DNA of 64,000 nucleotides, from contig JAPNXP010000001.1 of assembly GCA_028753945.1 (NCBI GenBank), positions 16,296,501-16,360,500 of the forward strand. Direction: 5' to 3'. The translations under genes were made by a program, and so were the position numbers. Under the pieces are notes generated by a model, which saw only the letters and a list, made by a program, of their open reading frames with translations, was not told the origin of the DNA and ran no database searches. This stretch comes from Hexactinellida sp. DTS-2022 (taxonomy: Eukaryota; Porifera; Hexactinellida). This document shows positions 10,230 to 21,845 of the stretch, piece by piece; positions within the stretch are counted from its first letter, which is position 1; each line of letters begins with the position of its first letter.

Positions 10230-10532
10230 TACGCGTTCCCGCTGAAAGGTGCCGCCAGCACAAAAAGGTTGGGATTGGGAACCACTGCTCTTTAGAAGTC
10301 ATATATAAATGCGGTTTCTAAAACCCTATAACTGTGAAATAAAATACTGACTAACAAACAAACAAAAATGATGGAGTTCTAACAAGATACGTATGTGTAT
10401 ATATATAGTAAACGTTGATTATTCTGATTTTAGAAAGAGCTGAATCACTACAATAGTAGTTGAATGTCGATATTTAGTGGTTTTATTAGTAATCATAAAA
10501 TTCCTTTTACAAACTGAACAAATTGTTTGTCT
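10230..10532 (-). repeat. 3' flank shared by the zinc-finger copies
   Basis: Aligns with 540-860 and 25220-25541 (GGTTGGGATTGG, CTAACAAACAAACAAAAATG, GAATGTCGATATTTAGTGG). This shows that a segment larger than the coding region was duplicated. Confidence 0.75.
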
Positions 10533-11405
10533 CTATTCTGTATCGCAGAAAACAGTGTGAGTAACATACAATGGTTTGTTTTCTCGTAGGTGGATTAGAG
10601 CATGTCCCTTGAGGTGACTCGCCGTAGGAAACTTCTTATTGCACGTGATACAGGTGTATAATTTCTCCACAATGTGAGAACTCATGTGAACCGATAGATT
10701 AGAAGCTGTATGTAACATCTTATTACATAGGAAACATTCGTAAGACGTCTCTCTGGTGTGAGTAAGGAGATGTCTCTTCAGAGTACCTTTTTGTGAGAAT
10801 TTCTTATCACAGAGAGTACATGGGAAAGGCCTCATACCAGTATGGGTAAGGACATGTCTATTCAGACTACTTGAATCCGAGAACTTCTTAATACAGAGAG
10901 TACAAGGGTATGGCCTTTCACCGGTGTGAGTACGTTTGTGTACCGCCAAACTAGAGGAGTATGCAAACCTTTTCTCACAGAAAGTACATTTATACGGTTT
11001 CTCTCCGGTGTGAATAAGGACATGTTTGTTCAGAGAGCTTTTATCTGAGAACTTCTTCATACAGAGAGTACAAGGGTATGGCCTTTCACCGGCGTGAGTA
11101 CGTTTGTGAATCGTCAAACTAGAGGAGAATGTAAACCTTCTCTCACATAAAGTACATGTATACGGTTCTTCTCCGGTGTGAATAAGGACATGTCTATTCA
11201 GAGATATATTATCTTTGAACTTCTTAATACAGAAAGTACATGGGAAAGGCCTCTTACCAGTGTGAATAAGGACATGTCTGTTAAGAGAGCTTTTATACGT
11301 GAACTTCTTAATACAGAGAGTACAAGGGTATGGCCTCTCACCAGTGTGAGTTCGTTTCTGCATCGTCAAACTATTATTTTGAGTAAACCTTTTCTCACAT
11401 GACAT
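10533..11405 (-). CDS. C2H2 zinc-finger protein, nine full fingers
   Basis: The 290-codon frame encodes nine consecutive C2H2 fingers of the form CxxC-x12-HxxxH joined by TGERPY/TGKRPF-type linkers, the pattern of sequence-specific DNA-binding proteins of the nucleus. Most fingers read PCTLCIKKF then [11 protein letters not shown]. The last two ([16 protein letters not shown]) are more divergent. No KRAB, BTB or other effector domain is seen. The first ATG opens inside a damaged finger (MSCEKRF) lacking its first Cys and with Gln for its first His, and another finger can be read upstream out of frame. The protein may therefore be 5' truncated, or this copy may be a pseudogene that kept its frame. 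The paralogue at 25542-26660 has three more fingers. Confidence 0.75.
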   Translation of the reverse strand: MSCEKRFTQNNSLTMQKRTHTGERPYPCTLCIKKFTYKSSLNRHVLIHTGKRPFPCTFCIKKFKDNISLNRHVLIHTGEEPYTCTLCERRFTFSSSLTIHKRTHAGERPYPCTLCMKKFSDKSSLNKHVLIHTGEKPYKCTFCEKRFAYSSSLAVHKRTHTGERPYPCTLCIKKFSDSSSLNRHVLTHTGMRPFPCTLCDKKFSQKGTLKRHLLTHTRETSYECFLCNKMLHTASNLSVHMSSHIVEKLYTCITCNKKFPTASHLKGHALIHLRENKPLYVTHTVFCDTE

Positions 11406-11507
11406 AATGTGTATTTATACGGTTTGTCTCTAGGGTGGGTAAGATTATGAGTCTTCAGACTACTTTGATTGGGAAACCTCTTCTTGCAAACGACACAACG
11501 TGAGATT
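11406..11507 (-). pseudogene. Out-of-frame upstream zinc finger
   Basis: Minus-strand reading gives RCVVCKKRFPNQSSLKTHNLTH, then a linker (DKPYKYTLC) running into the ATG of the gene in another frame. A 5 bp duplication (ATGTC/ATGTG) separates the frames, and the next finger's first Cys is Tyr. No ATG precedes it before an in-frame stop, and no AG acceptor fits. The same damage is present in the 26.7 kb copy. Confidence 0.6.
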
Positions 11508-11630
11508 TCAGTATCAAATGATTAGGTATTATTTTCTGAATTTGTACAAAAAAATTATAACTAACTAAGTCTTATTCATTAATTAAGATTTTATAACTCA
11601 ATTCAAATTTACAGCTCATTTAAATTATAA

Positions 11631-12120
11631 CCAGCGCGCTTCGCTTGCTAGGTCGCTTCACTGCAAAACACAACCACACTCACCAACCGCTTCGCGGTTG
11701 ATGTGTGGTTTATATACTTCTACCATTGATTATAAAGCGTAAATAGGCCTAAATAGTCAAATTTATCAATGTGAAATTTTTATGATTACGTCATCATGCG
11801 ATAATGAGTTGGCATGTTGATAATCTGATGTGACCAACGTGTCCGTATCATTAATGTGCATTCTATTGAACCCAGAGGGCGGTTAACCCAGAAACCCAGG
11901 TTAACCCAGAGGGCGGTTAATTAAGTGATTTTTCACTATTCAAAAATGTGACAATGACGTCATAACTTGACGAGGTGTGAGAAATTTTGAGTGGAAACCT
12001 CAACTTGTTGCCGGGGGTCAAAAGTTACTCCCATATGTTAAAAATCAGATTTCAGATTCTCAAGGGGAAAATTAATTCGAAGTAACTTTCTTTGTACTAT
12101 ATGTACAATATAGTTATACC
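11631..12120 (-). mobile_element. Helitron-like element, 3' part, inverted
   Basis: Reversed, it ends GCAAGCGAAGCGCGCTGG before a T, with AACCGCGAAGCGGTT as the upstream hairpin. CTGG fits the CTRR rule. It matches the 3' half of the Helitron at 28580-29658 (TTGAGTGGAAACCTCAACTTGTT in reverse). The 5' end is not identifiable here. Confidence 0.55.
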
Positions 12121-12133
12121 TTTGATAGTAATA

Positions 12134-12237
12134 CAGTGGAAGCCGCTTAATCGGGAGACGGTTAATCGGGAAATTCGGTTATTCGGAACTAAATTCCTAC
12201 TCCCGAGGCGTCCCGATTAATTAAGCGGCTTCCACTG
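12134..12237. mobile_element. Pogo/Tigger-like MITE, 104 bp
   Basis: Inverted ends CAGTGGAAGCCGCTTAATCG and their reverse complement, flanked by TA on both sides. The body also pairs (CGGGAnnnGGTTAATCGGGA type), so the element is almost wholly foldable. Confidence 0.8.
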
Positions 12238-12289
12238 TATCATGCATAATTATGTGATTGACGTAGGCAAAAATAAATCACCAATAGAA

Positions 12290-13021
12290 GTAGAATGATG
12301 GAGCCAAACTGGATTAATCAAACTATGCAATCTCGGAAAAGTAGGTGAAGATTAAATCTCCAAAACACAATTTGAGCAATGAGGAAGCAGTTGGAGGTAC
12401 GTTTTTGATAATACCTGGCGCAGATTAAAAGTGAAAATTGTTAAATTTTGAAAAGACATACAATACAATATATAGTATAATGTGACAAATTTGTGTCGAC
12501 TGAATCAAAATTGTATGAGTAAAATCCAAATTAGTTACAACGTGAGGCTATAATCCCATAAATCGTAACGTGTGCTTCATTTTATGCTGCCTTGTCATCT
12601 AAAATTGTGGGCGATTTGGACAAAAACTAATGATTTATTCCCAAATACATTCAAACGTCCCATATTCGGGCACTTTTAACGAAGGGTGCCCGTAACTTGG
12701 AATTTCCCCGCATCTCAGAAAGTGTATTGTCCATATTTGTATCATTAAACGTGATTATTAGTAAAATGAGTACATATTTTAGTTTGACTATACATATACA
12801 TCAATAAGGGTCCCGTTTTGAAGGTTTAGGTTATGCGCTATTATTACTTCAGAATGCCGATATTTCGTTTAGAAGACCAATTCATCCTTGTGAACGTCTA
12901 AAATTACCCTTGCATGCCAATTTGTATTCTTCTAGACTCTAGAGCATATTGTCTTCCCTAATAATTCTAGACTAACACACATATAAGCAGACAACAATTG
13001 TGCTTTTAATATATGGATAGA
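12290..13021 (-). mobile_element. Family A Helitron-like element, 5' part, inverted
   Basis: It is the reverse of 3910-4465. Landmarks are CAAACTGGATTAATCAA, AAATTGTGGGCGA and CATGCCAATTTG, and it ends in TTAATATATGGATAGA, the complement of a TCTATCCATATATTAA start. No hairpin tail is present. Confidence 0.55.
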
Positions 13022-13259
13022 TAACTTTTATTGAGAAAAATGTCACGAGGTACTTATGTATCTGGTGTTGCTAAAAAAAATTGAAAATTCGGGTTTAGCT
13101 GAGCAAACTATTCATTATCTCTGAAGTTCTTTTCGGAGGAAACTAGTTTATACTACCAAATCAATCCCATTTCCAGGCCAGGTTGACCTAAACTTGGCCT
13201 AAGAATAAAGTGTGGGCCTAGGGCTTTAGCCCGAGCAGCCCTATGGTAAATCCGCCACT

Positions 13260-13408
13260 GGGCAGATCCAGGTTTTAAACAGCCATTAATAAGCTACAAG
13301 AAGCATATTTTGTCTGGAATAAATTCCTGTTGGTTGATGTAGATAACTTCCATTGGCGGATCCAGTAATGTTTGTGGGGCGCTATAGAAATTAAATTGTT
13401 AGTATCGT
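13260..13408 (-). repeat. Inverted copy of the 365-545 repeat
   Basis: It matches 365-545 in reverse (AGCTACAAGAAGCATATTTTG, CATTGGCGGATCCAGTAATG). It lacks 24 bp present at 13.3 kb's counterpart, those holding ACCAAAAATATTTG. It is cut at 13409 by the foldback element and resumes at about 14745. Confidence 0.65.
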
Positions 13409-14744
13409 CAGGGACTTCTTTAATATAGGGACTGTAAACTTCGTTTTACGGTAAAATTAGCGTAGGCCTAAAACAGTATTGTTACTTATTGATATCCTGT
13501 AATCGACTAATGCTAGACACAGGAAATGTATTATTGTCGTATAGGAAGTCATATTTTGGGAGTCCAAAGGTCATATTGGTTTATCGAAAATATTTGTGGA
13601 ATGTAAGTTATGCGATTTTCACACCCTTCCATAAATGGTAATATTGTTAAAATCTCGAGATTAGTTAACTTTATCTATATGAAATTTATTATTGGCGAAT
13701 GGGAAATGGGAATTCATATTTAGGGACTCAGTAGATCACATTGATTTACCTAAGGCGTTCCCCTTAGCCTATATTATTATTTTGGCACTCTCCACAGGAG
13801 GATTGCCCCGACCCTGTTTTGTAGTTTAGCTAATTCTTACCTATCAGATATCTGCATTATGTTGTTTATTAAAAAACAACAAGGCTGGATTCGGTTAACA
13901 GGTTAACCGTTGCTGACATCTGTTAACGGTTAGAGATTTTATTAACCAGTTAGCCGGTCTGTTGAATAACCGCAGAGTTATTGGGAAATTAATGTATAAA
14001 GTATTAAATTTTTTGAATTTTATCAGAATATGTAGTCCTAAATCCATTTCTCATCACCACTTAATAAATTTCATTGGACAACATTGATTTAAATATAGAT
14101 TTGAAAGAAACTTATCAATAATTTTAATAAACAACATAATGACAGATATCTGATAGGTAAGAATTAGCTAAACTACAAAACAGGGTCGGTGCAATCCTCC
14201 TGTGGAGAGTGCCAAAATAATAATATTGGCTAAGGGGAACGCCTTAGGTAAATCAATGTGATCTACTGAGTCCCTAAATATGAATTCCCATTTCCCATTC
14301 GCCAATAATAAATTTCATATGGATAAAGTTAACTAATCTCGAGATTTTAACAATATTACCATATGGAAAGGTGTGAAAATCGCATAACTTACATTCCACA
14401 AATATTTTCGATAAACCAATATGACCGTTGGACTCCCAAAATATGATTTCCTGTACGAAAATGATAAATTTCATATGTATAAAGTTAAGTAATCTCGAGA
14501 TTTTAACAATATTACCATATCTGGAAGGGTGTGAAAATCGCATAACTTACATTCCACAAATATTTTCGATAAACTAATATGACCGTTGGACTCCCAAAAT
14601 ATGACTTCCTATACGACAATAATACATTTCCTGTGTCTAGCATTAGCGGATTACAGGATATCAATAAGTAACAATACTGTTTTAGGCCTACGCTAATTTT
14701 ACCGTAAAACGAAGTTTACAGTCCCTATATTAAAGAAGTCCCTG
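13409..14744. mobile_element. Foldback element with 450-600 bp inverted arms
   Basis: Ends CAGGGACTTCTTTAATATAG and its complement, flanked by GTATCGT on both sides (13402-13408 and 14745-14751). The left arm (13409-13884) is reverse-complementary to the right (14118-14744). The right arm has an extra internal duplication of about 120 bp (14390-14510 and 14520-14620). The loop holds a GGTTAACCGG-type element. No coding frame is supported. Confidence 0.85.
13885..14117. repeat. GGTTAACCGG-type dispersed element (copy 1)
   Basis: AAGGCTGGATTCGGTTAAC, then TTTCTCATCACCACTTAATAA and ATTGGACAACATTGATTTAAA. The same sequence occurs at 22112-22340 and, shortened, at 34183-34350. It forms the loop of the foldback element. 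Confidence 0.7.
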
Positions 14745-14873
14745 GTATCGTTTAATTCTTACAACTTGCACTCGGGCCTGCGGCCCTCGCTTGTATTTCA
14801 AACACATGACTTTTCAAATTAAATGCCGGTTGTATTTAATTACATACTCCAATAGACGTAATGTATGTGTATA

Positions 14874-15468
14874 CAGTGTAACCTCTGGAATCGGGGCCTC
14901 TGGAATAGGGGAACCTCCGAATTCGGGGCATTTGAAATTCGCGAAAATATTTCCCCATACAAATGAACCTCTGGAATCGGGGAAATAGCGACAAACGGGG
15001 AATCGGGGCAAGCCCTGAAAATCTAATTCTTTCAGCTTGCATAGAACTAATACTAAAATCTCCTACGCAATTGGGGCATCAATACTGAAATCAACTCAAT
15101 AAATTTTTATTTTCGAAATAACTATCGAATAAAACACAATATAAATGCTATGTAAGTGTAGCGTAGAAATGATTATTCTATTATGCGAGTAACAGTAAAA
15201 TCTCTAAAAAGTGAATACCATTGGAACCAGCAAAATTTTCACTTTAGAGGTGTTCAGGATAAGCAATATGTAGCAGAATGAAATATTTTAACGTTACAAT
15301 GTGACTAGCAATACGAAACAATAGTATGACATAATATGAACTACCTATATAGGGAAATGGTGATTTTGACACAATACCAGACTGAAATCCAGAATCGGGG
15401 AATTTCCACAATCGGGGTGCATAAATCTTCCCAGTATCCCGCATGCCCCGATTCTAGAGGTTACACTA
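14874..15468. mobile_element. Pogo-like MITE with CAGTGTAACCTCTGGAATCG ends
   Basis: The left end CAGTGTAACCTCTGGAATCG and the right end CGATTCTAGAGGTTACACTA are inverted repeats next to TA. Internal GGGGAACCTCCGAATTCGGG repeats of the terminal motif give open frames that are not genes. Confidence 0.75.
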
Positions 15469-15540
15469 TAATTGAGCTCAAATTGAATCTAGGCGCCTAT
15501 AGAAAACTGTTGGTAATGAAAAGAAAAATTAAACAAAAAA

Positions 15541-15660
15541 AAATCCAAAATTGCAGCTGTGCCGACGCATGTTCCTTTTGTGGCACTGTATTTTGGTGGT
15601 GGTTTATTGATAGTGCCTCCAAAGGGACATGGTGTCGGCACAGCTGCAATTTTGGATTTT
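15541..15660. repeat. Hairpin MITE, GCAGCTGTGCCGAC family (copy 1)
   Basis: Arms AATCCAAAATTGCAGCTGTG and complement, with inner GTGCCTCCAAAGG pairing, folding almost end to end. Copies 2 and 3 are at 26948-27068 and 42511-42632. All share the downstream TTCGCCATGTCAT. Confidence 0.8.
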
Positions 15661-15669
15661 TTTCGCCAT

Positions 15670-17318
15670 GTCATGAACGCTTCATAGTGTTTTAACAAGT
15701 TGTATGGGACAAAGGAACGATTGTTGATTTTAAATTATTTCTATCTTGAACCATCTTGAGTTTAATGCCATTCATTCATTATGTATAGATAATAAATTAT
15801 ATAAATAGTTAATTATTTTAGCAATGTTATCCACTGTAGTTGAGTTAAGTAAACAAATTCCCAAATTCATTTAATTTGCTTTAATCCATTGAATATTAAT
15901 ATACTGTTAAAAATTGGAAATCAGCATACTTGTTTACTTAGAATGACAAAAGGGATAAAGTTTATATTCCCATTATAACCCCTATCACTCTAATACAATT
16001 CGGGCACCAAACATGCACACAGACGAATAGTCATTTAATAGATATTCCATTTCATCAATCCATTGTTTGTACATCAGTCATCGTTTTAAATTGAAATTAG
16101 CATTCGCTTACTTTGAATGACATATGGGATTAAGTTTATATTTCCATCATAAATGCGTTATAACCCCCCCCCCCCCCCCTTACACTTTAATACATTTCGG
16201 GAACAAAGCACACACACATAGACAAATATATATACAAATAGATATTCCATCTCATTAATCCATTGTTTGAATATAAGAAATCGTTCTGAAATTGAATAAC
16301 TGTTGAGTGAAATTGAATTTTCATATAGGAGAAAACTTTAATACAACTATGTATTAGAAATCGATTTATATAGTAGCAGCTATTGAATCAAATTGAATTA
16401 TTCATATAAATAGAATAATTTATTGTAACTATGATATCAGAAATTGATTTGTATAGTAATAGCTATTGAATGTAAATTAATTATTCATATATACTAGAAT
16501 TTGTATTGTAATTATGATATCAACAATAACTTGAATCGAAATAACACTGAATCTAATTGAATTATTCATAAATAGTAGATCTTCATCGAAACCACGACAC
16601 GATTGCATAATTGAATATTAATGATTTTACGATTTTATAAAGTTAAGGGTGAATTGTGGCAACTTTGAGCCTAATTATCGGGAAAATGAGGACGGATTTG
16701 ACAAATCGTGAAGAGCTATAAGTTCCAAAATACTTTTCTGAAGCTATTGATTTAAAAAAAATTTGTTATTTCTTTCGTTTTCCTATGGGACAAAAAAAGC
16801 TAAAAGTCCCGTTAAAAATTTTCCCAAGTCGAAATTGAAAAATCAGGCCACGAAGTGCACATTAATCAACAACCAGACACCTATCCTGAAAATCTCAGAG
16901 CTCTAGCACTTATGGTTTAGCCTGGGGAGGCGACACGGAGAAATAACCAAGGCACTAAGACTAGAACTGGGCCACTATACTATAGTATAGTCGGCACAGT
17001 AATTATATACCCTCTCCCTGCATCATGCTTTTTGCCATTTTGTAATAAAAAGGACGGACAGTAACACTTACCCCAAGTGTATTACTTAATATTTAAAGGC
17101 CCTATACACAGTTCGATATATTACGGGGAATCATAAGGATAATATTTAGGTGACCGCTAGTGACCCACATAACAATAATGTTATTGTTTCAGTTTAGGGA
17201 TGTGCCTCCCTAAGCCTATTAATATCCGTGGGCCATATCCGTAGATATATACGTTAAGGATAGAGCAAATATATGGGGAATACTAATCAGCGCCGGTACT
17301 GTTGATTATTTATGCTAA
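15670..17318. other. AT-rich stretch without genes
   Basis: Loose repeats of ATAGATATTCCATNTCAT and TTGTATAGTAATAGCTATTGAAT and a run of about 15 C at 16146. No frame or RNA gene can be supported. Confidence 0.5.
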
Positions 17319-17477
17319 TGTAAGATATAGATTATTTAATAATTCTCACTACAACCAATCTACAATCAATGTATACTATTAATATATTAGGCCTAATATG
17401 ATGACTGATTTACAGCATTCAATTCCTTCTGTTCTCTTCTATAATTCCTAATCAATTCATGTTTAAGTTACCTTACA
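17319..17477 (-). repeat. 3' LTR
   Basis: TGTAAG...CTTACA, 159 bp. It differs from the other LTR at two sites (TTCTCAC against TTATCAC, CTATAATT against CTATGATT). Confidence 0.95.
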
Positions 17478-17488
17478 TTTCTCCCCCT
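17478..17488 (-). promoter_or_regulatory. Polypurine tract
   Basis: On the minus strand AGGGGGAGAAA lies directly before the 3' LTR, the place where plus-strand synthesis is primed. Confidence 0.85.
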
Positions 17489-17501
17489 ATCAATGAGTTA
17501 C

Positions 17502-20418
17502 TTAATGTAACACATAATCATCTAAATATCTAGGACGTCTTCTGATCCTGCTAGATCTCCTAGGAAGCTGAGATTCTAGCGGTTGGTCATTGACCACGTT
17601 TGGATCAATCAGGGAGGATTGATCATCTTCACTAGTACCTTCGAAGAAGTAGTTTGTATCTAGTCTTATATCGTTTTCAGTATTTCTTTCATACCTTTCT
17701 CTCACTCGATTCATGTGAACAACTCGCTCTCTCCCATTATCGTGCTTTATTTTGATGTTTACCTGGCTAAGAACTTCGGTCACTGTCCACCCTCCTTCCC
17801 ATCTAGGTTGCAATTTACTACGGAAAGGAATACTTAACCAAACTTGAACCCCTACTCCAAAAGAAACAGTCCTAGTTGCACTGATATCATACCATCTCTT
17901 TTGTGACTTAGAAGCTGTGGAGATGTATTCTTCAACTATCTGGTTATATTTTCGGATCTTTTCTAATAGTTGATTCTCATATGTAACTGTGTCATGAACT
18001 AATTTGTGAGATCCCTCCTGGGCTAACCTTGGTTCTCTGCCATACATCAACTTAAAAGGCAATGTCTTGGTTGAAGAATGGATGGAAGTGTTATATGCGT
18101 ATAACATAAACGGAAGATACTTCTCCCAATCATCTTCTCTCTGGACATATGAACGTAACATGTCTAATAGTATCCTATTCGACCGTTCGACCAAGCCATC
18201 CGATTGAGGATGGTAAGCAGAGGTTCTAGTCTTTTTGATACCAAAAGCATTACATAGACTAGAAACCAGTATGCTCTCAAAATTGCGCCCTTGATCGCTA
18301 TGCAACTCTTGCGGTATTCCAAAACGACAAAAATGAATTGCTAACATGTCAACGAAAGTTTCAGCTCTCTGATTCGCCATTGGAAATGCTCCAACCATTT
18401 AGTGAAATAATCTTGGACTACCAGGATATAACGATTACCCTTTGAATTTAAGGGAACCTCCAACACGTCCATTGCTATACGTTTCCAGGGTTCTCCTATT
18501 GGAAACTTAACTAATGGGACTTTTGGAGGTAAGGATTGTTTTTGCTGTTTTGCTGGAGCGATTGCATGATCTGCAATAATCCTTACATCTGTTGCCAAGC
18601 CTATCCAATAAGCAATACTTTTCAAACGATCTAGTGTCTTCTGCCAACCTTGGTGACCTGCACTAAGCAAATCATGACATTTTTGGAGGTAAATTTTCTT
18701 CATTTTTGTAGGTACTACAACTACACTCTGAACTTCTCCAAACCCATTAACCTGATATTCTCTCCATAACACACCGTCCGATAATTTAAGTTGTTTCCAA
18801 ATCTGAGAATATTTGTAAGGAACATCCTGATCATTCAATATGTTTTTTCTATGAGTAAGACATTCAATTATTTTCCCTAAAACTAAATCTTCTTGTTGGA
18901 AGCGCCTTACAACATTCATGTTCATGTCAATATCATCACAGAGCTCTGATACAAAACAACCGTGTTCATACTTCAGAGGCATGCGAGAAAGGGCATCTGC
19001 ATTCGTATTCATTGACCCCTTTCGATATTCAATAGTGAAATCAAATTCTTGTAATGCTAGAGCCCATATACACAGTTTCCCTTCCATCTTTTGTGCTGAT
19101 AACCATTTTAATGGGTTGTGATCAGTAATTATTTTAAAATGCCGACCCAAAAGATAATGCCGATACTGCTTTGTTCCGAATACCACACCAAGACACTCTT
19201 TCTCAATTGTCTATAATTCTTCTCAGCTGCATTAAGTGTGCGACTCGCGTATGACACAACTCTCCCATCCTGTTCCAAGACAACACCAAATCCACAACCG
19301 CTCGCATCAGTACACATTGTGAACTCCCGGTTAATTGCGGGGTATATAAGAACAGGAGGCTTAATCAGAGCCTCTTTCAATCGACTAAAAGAGTCTACAC
19401 AGCCATCTGTCCAGTTAAACTCAGCACCTTTTTTCAATAATGCATTTAAGGGAGTTGCAATATGGGAAAAATTCGCAATAAACTTCCTGTAATAAGAAGT
19501 GAGACCCAAGAAATGTCGCAAAGTAGCAACATCCGTAGGAGTTGGGCAGTCTTTGATTGCTTCTACCTTAGAAGGATCTGGCAACATACCGTCTGCAGTA
19601 AAGACATACCCCAAATATCTAACACTCGAGCTGGCCAAACAACACTTCTTTCATCTCAGCGTAAAGTTTGCTTTCCTCAAACGAGTGAAAACCTCCCGTA
19701 GATGAGTAATAGGAGTCTTCATATCATCTGAAAAGATCAAGATATCGTCGATAAAAACTTTGGCATTACTCATATTTCGAAGGACTGATCCCATTACTCT
19801 TTGAAATGAACTGGGACCATTACACACACCAAATGGCATGCGAACAAATTCGAATAGGCCCATTCCAGGACCAGGAGTAAATGCAGTTTTATATGTGTCT
19901 TCTGCATGAATTGGTAATTGCCAGGAGCCAGTATGGAGATCTAAGGTAGAAAATACTCGCGCACCTTCGACGTAAGCCTGAACGTCATCTACAAGTGGCA
20001 AAGGGTAGGCATCTTTTACCGTCTTTTTATTTAATTCGCGATAATCGACACAAATACGTACACTTCCATCTTTCTTTGTTACATAGACAGCAGGAGCTAC
20101 CCAAGGGCTGTTACTCTCTTTGATAATTCCTTGTTCAAGCATCGTCTTTAACTGCTGATCTACCTGTTGCTTATAATATACTGGAACTCTTCGCGCAGGT
20201 ATACGACTAGGGCGACTATCTCCAGTGCTAATCTTATGACATGAAATGTCTGTTCGTCCAGGAGTTGTAGAGAAACGATCTTTAAATTCGTCAATTAGTT
20301 CTGACAATTCTTTTGGATGAGATGGAATATCATACTCTATTCTTTCTTCGAAACATGGGATATAACATTCATCACAGTCACCAGCAATCTCATGAGTTGA
20401 TTCCTCAGTATATAGCAT
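17502..20418 (-). pseudogene. pol: Ty3/gypsy pol: RT, RNase H, integrase (frameshifted)
   Basis: The reverse transcriptase (20418-19651) has the WVAPAVYVTKKDGSVR region, the STLDLHTGSWQLP aspartate and the FIDDILIFS catalytic box. The connection and RNase H follow (19638-18990), with CTDASGCGFG, TDHNPLKWL and the NTNADALSR end. The integrase (18990-17502) keeps D in MDVLEV, D in HSDQGRNFES and E in DGLVERSNR. Its zinc-binding part has both histidines (CHDLLSAGH) but no CxxC afterwards (ADHAIAPAKQ). Frames change near 19645, 19190 and 18390, so no full polyprotein can be made from this copy. No chromodomain is visible at the C-terminus. Confidence 0.9.
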
Positions 20419-20965
20419 TGCAGATGATAAAGGTTTTTCTTGGACCAGATATTCTTACATTTGCATTTTCTTTCTCAAGGAGTTTATCAGTTGAGATAGA
20501 CGTACTAATTTTCTTCGGATGTAATTCGGAATTGGAAGAATAATTAGGCCAGTCCAATTTTACTTTCCCTATATCAGGTGATTCAATAATTCCACTCCCA
20601 AAATCAAGATGTACCTTGTGTCTAATCAGGAAGTCGATCCCCAAAATAACATGTGTAATTAATTCCGAAACGACGACAAACATCTGATCAATCTTCATAT
20701 CTCCGACAATAATCGGTAAACAAATTCGACCCATAATCTCCAACTGATTTCCAGATGCTGAAACAAGCTTCTTGTAGATCCCTTCACAGATTGGATATCC
20801 ACTTTGTTGCACGATACTTGTTGTAACCAACGAGACAGATGACCCAGAATCAAACAATGAGTTTACCATTATACCTCCAATACACATAGTTATAATTTCA
20901 GACCGATCAACTGTTAACGAAGAAGGAAAGATAGATGTAGAGACAATCTGGTAATCAGTAATTAG
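20405..20965 (-). pseudogene. Ty3/gypsy aspartic protease region
   Basis: The retropepsin signature LFDSGSSVSLV with the DSG active site, and ILGIDFLIRH as the second conserved block, cleave Gag-Pol in related elements. The frame is +1 relative to gag, reached just before the gag stop near 20957, and it ends as pol opens with a 14 bp overlap. Whether the gag/pro step is programmed frameshifting or damage cannot be decided here. Confidence 0.8.
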
Positions 20966-21820
20966 TTTGGTCTGAAAAAGTTTTGGGTCTGAAAGTTTTC
21001 ATAGGCCGACCGGTGACCCTTCCGGTTGGCTCTTGGTAGTTTAAAGGACATTCTCGACGGAAATGACCTCTCTTTCCGCATTGCAAACAAGTATTCTCAG
21101 TAGTTCGACAATCTCTTGCTAAATGTCCGATTCTTTGACATCTAAAACAGCGTATTATAGAGCTCCTCCTAGAATGTTTGTTCATAATCGCCATCGTCTC
21201 ATCAGCTTCGTTACTAAGGGTGGAAAGAACTCGATCTAATTTCTCTTCAAATTGTCCCATGCGAGTATCCATTGTTGTCTCCTTCACCTGAATGTCTGAT
21301 ATTGCTGCGGTCTGATCGGTAGGTTGACATAAAGCTAAAAGTTTAACCCGTTGGAGTGCGTCATTTACGCTTCGAACATCTGTAGATGCTCGAATAGAAC
21401 GGCTGAAATGTTCAGGAATCCCGCTTAAGAACCTGTGTAGTAAAAGCTGTTCGCGAGATCCTTCGTCCATTTCAGGAATTGCTCTAATCAATAAACGCTT
21501 TATTGCATATAGAAACTCTTGGGGAGACTCTCCTGGATGCATTTCCCTACGTTCATATTCCTGCAAGGAAATGAAACGTGCTTCAGGTGGTTGGAATGCA
21601 TTCAATAGTGCATTCTCACTGCTTGATAATCTTTTCTGTCGCTTGCATTTAAGTCGAGATATACAGCCAATGACACTTTCTCTAAAAGCGTTGGAATACG
21701 CAAAGCTTTTTCTTCTTCCTTCCAATTATTTGCAGATGCACAAATTTCATACCGTTGTAGCCACTCTTCAATATCGCCACTTCCGAATACACGTGGAATG
21801 CTAATATACCGATCGGCCAT
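20955..21820 (-). pseudogene. gag: Ty3/gypsy gag with two zinc knuckles
   Basis: It starts ATG GCC GAT just inside the primer site. The capsid-like part has EEWLQRYE near the start and the YERREMHPGESPQEF block. Two CCHC knuckles follow (CFRCQRIGHLARDC and CLQCGKRGHFRREC), which bind RNA. A one-base shift near 21605-21640 splits the capsid. Confidence 0.85.
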
Positions 21821-21831
21821 TGCAAACCTCT

Positions 21832-21842
21832 CTCTGCTACCA
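21832..21842 (-). promoter_or_regulatory. Primer binding site, initiator tRNA-Met
   Basis: Minus-strand TGGTAGCAGAG, three bases after the 5' LTR, is complementary to the CUCUGCUACCA 3' end of initiator methionine tRNA. Confidence 0.85.
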
Positions 21843-21845
21843 ATT

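Noticed and set aside
14274-14543. 89-codon frame in the foldback arm
   Set aside because: It consists of an internal duplication of non-coding arm sequence.
14791-15042. Several overlapping frames on both strands
   Set aside because: They arise from repeated GGAATCGGGG motifs of a pogo-like MITE.
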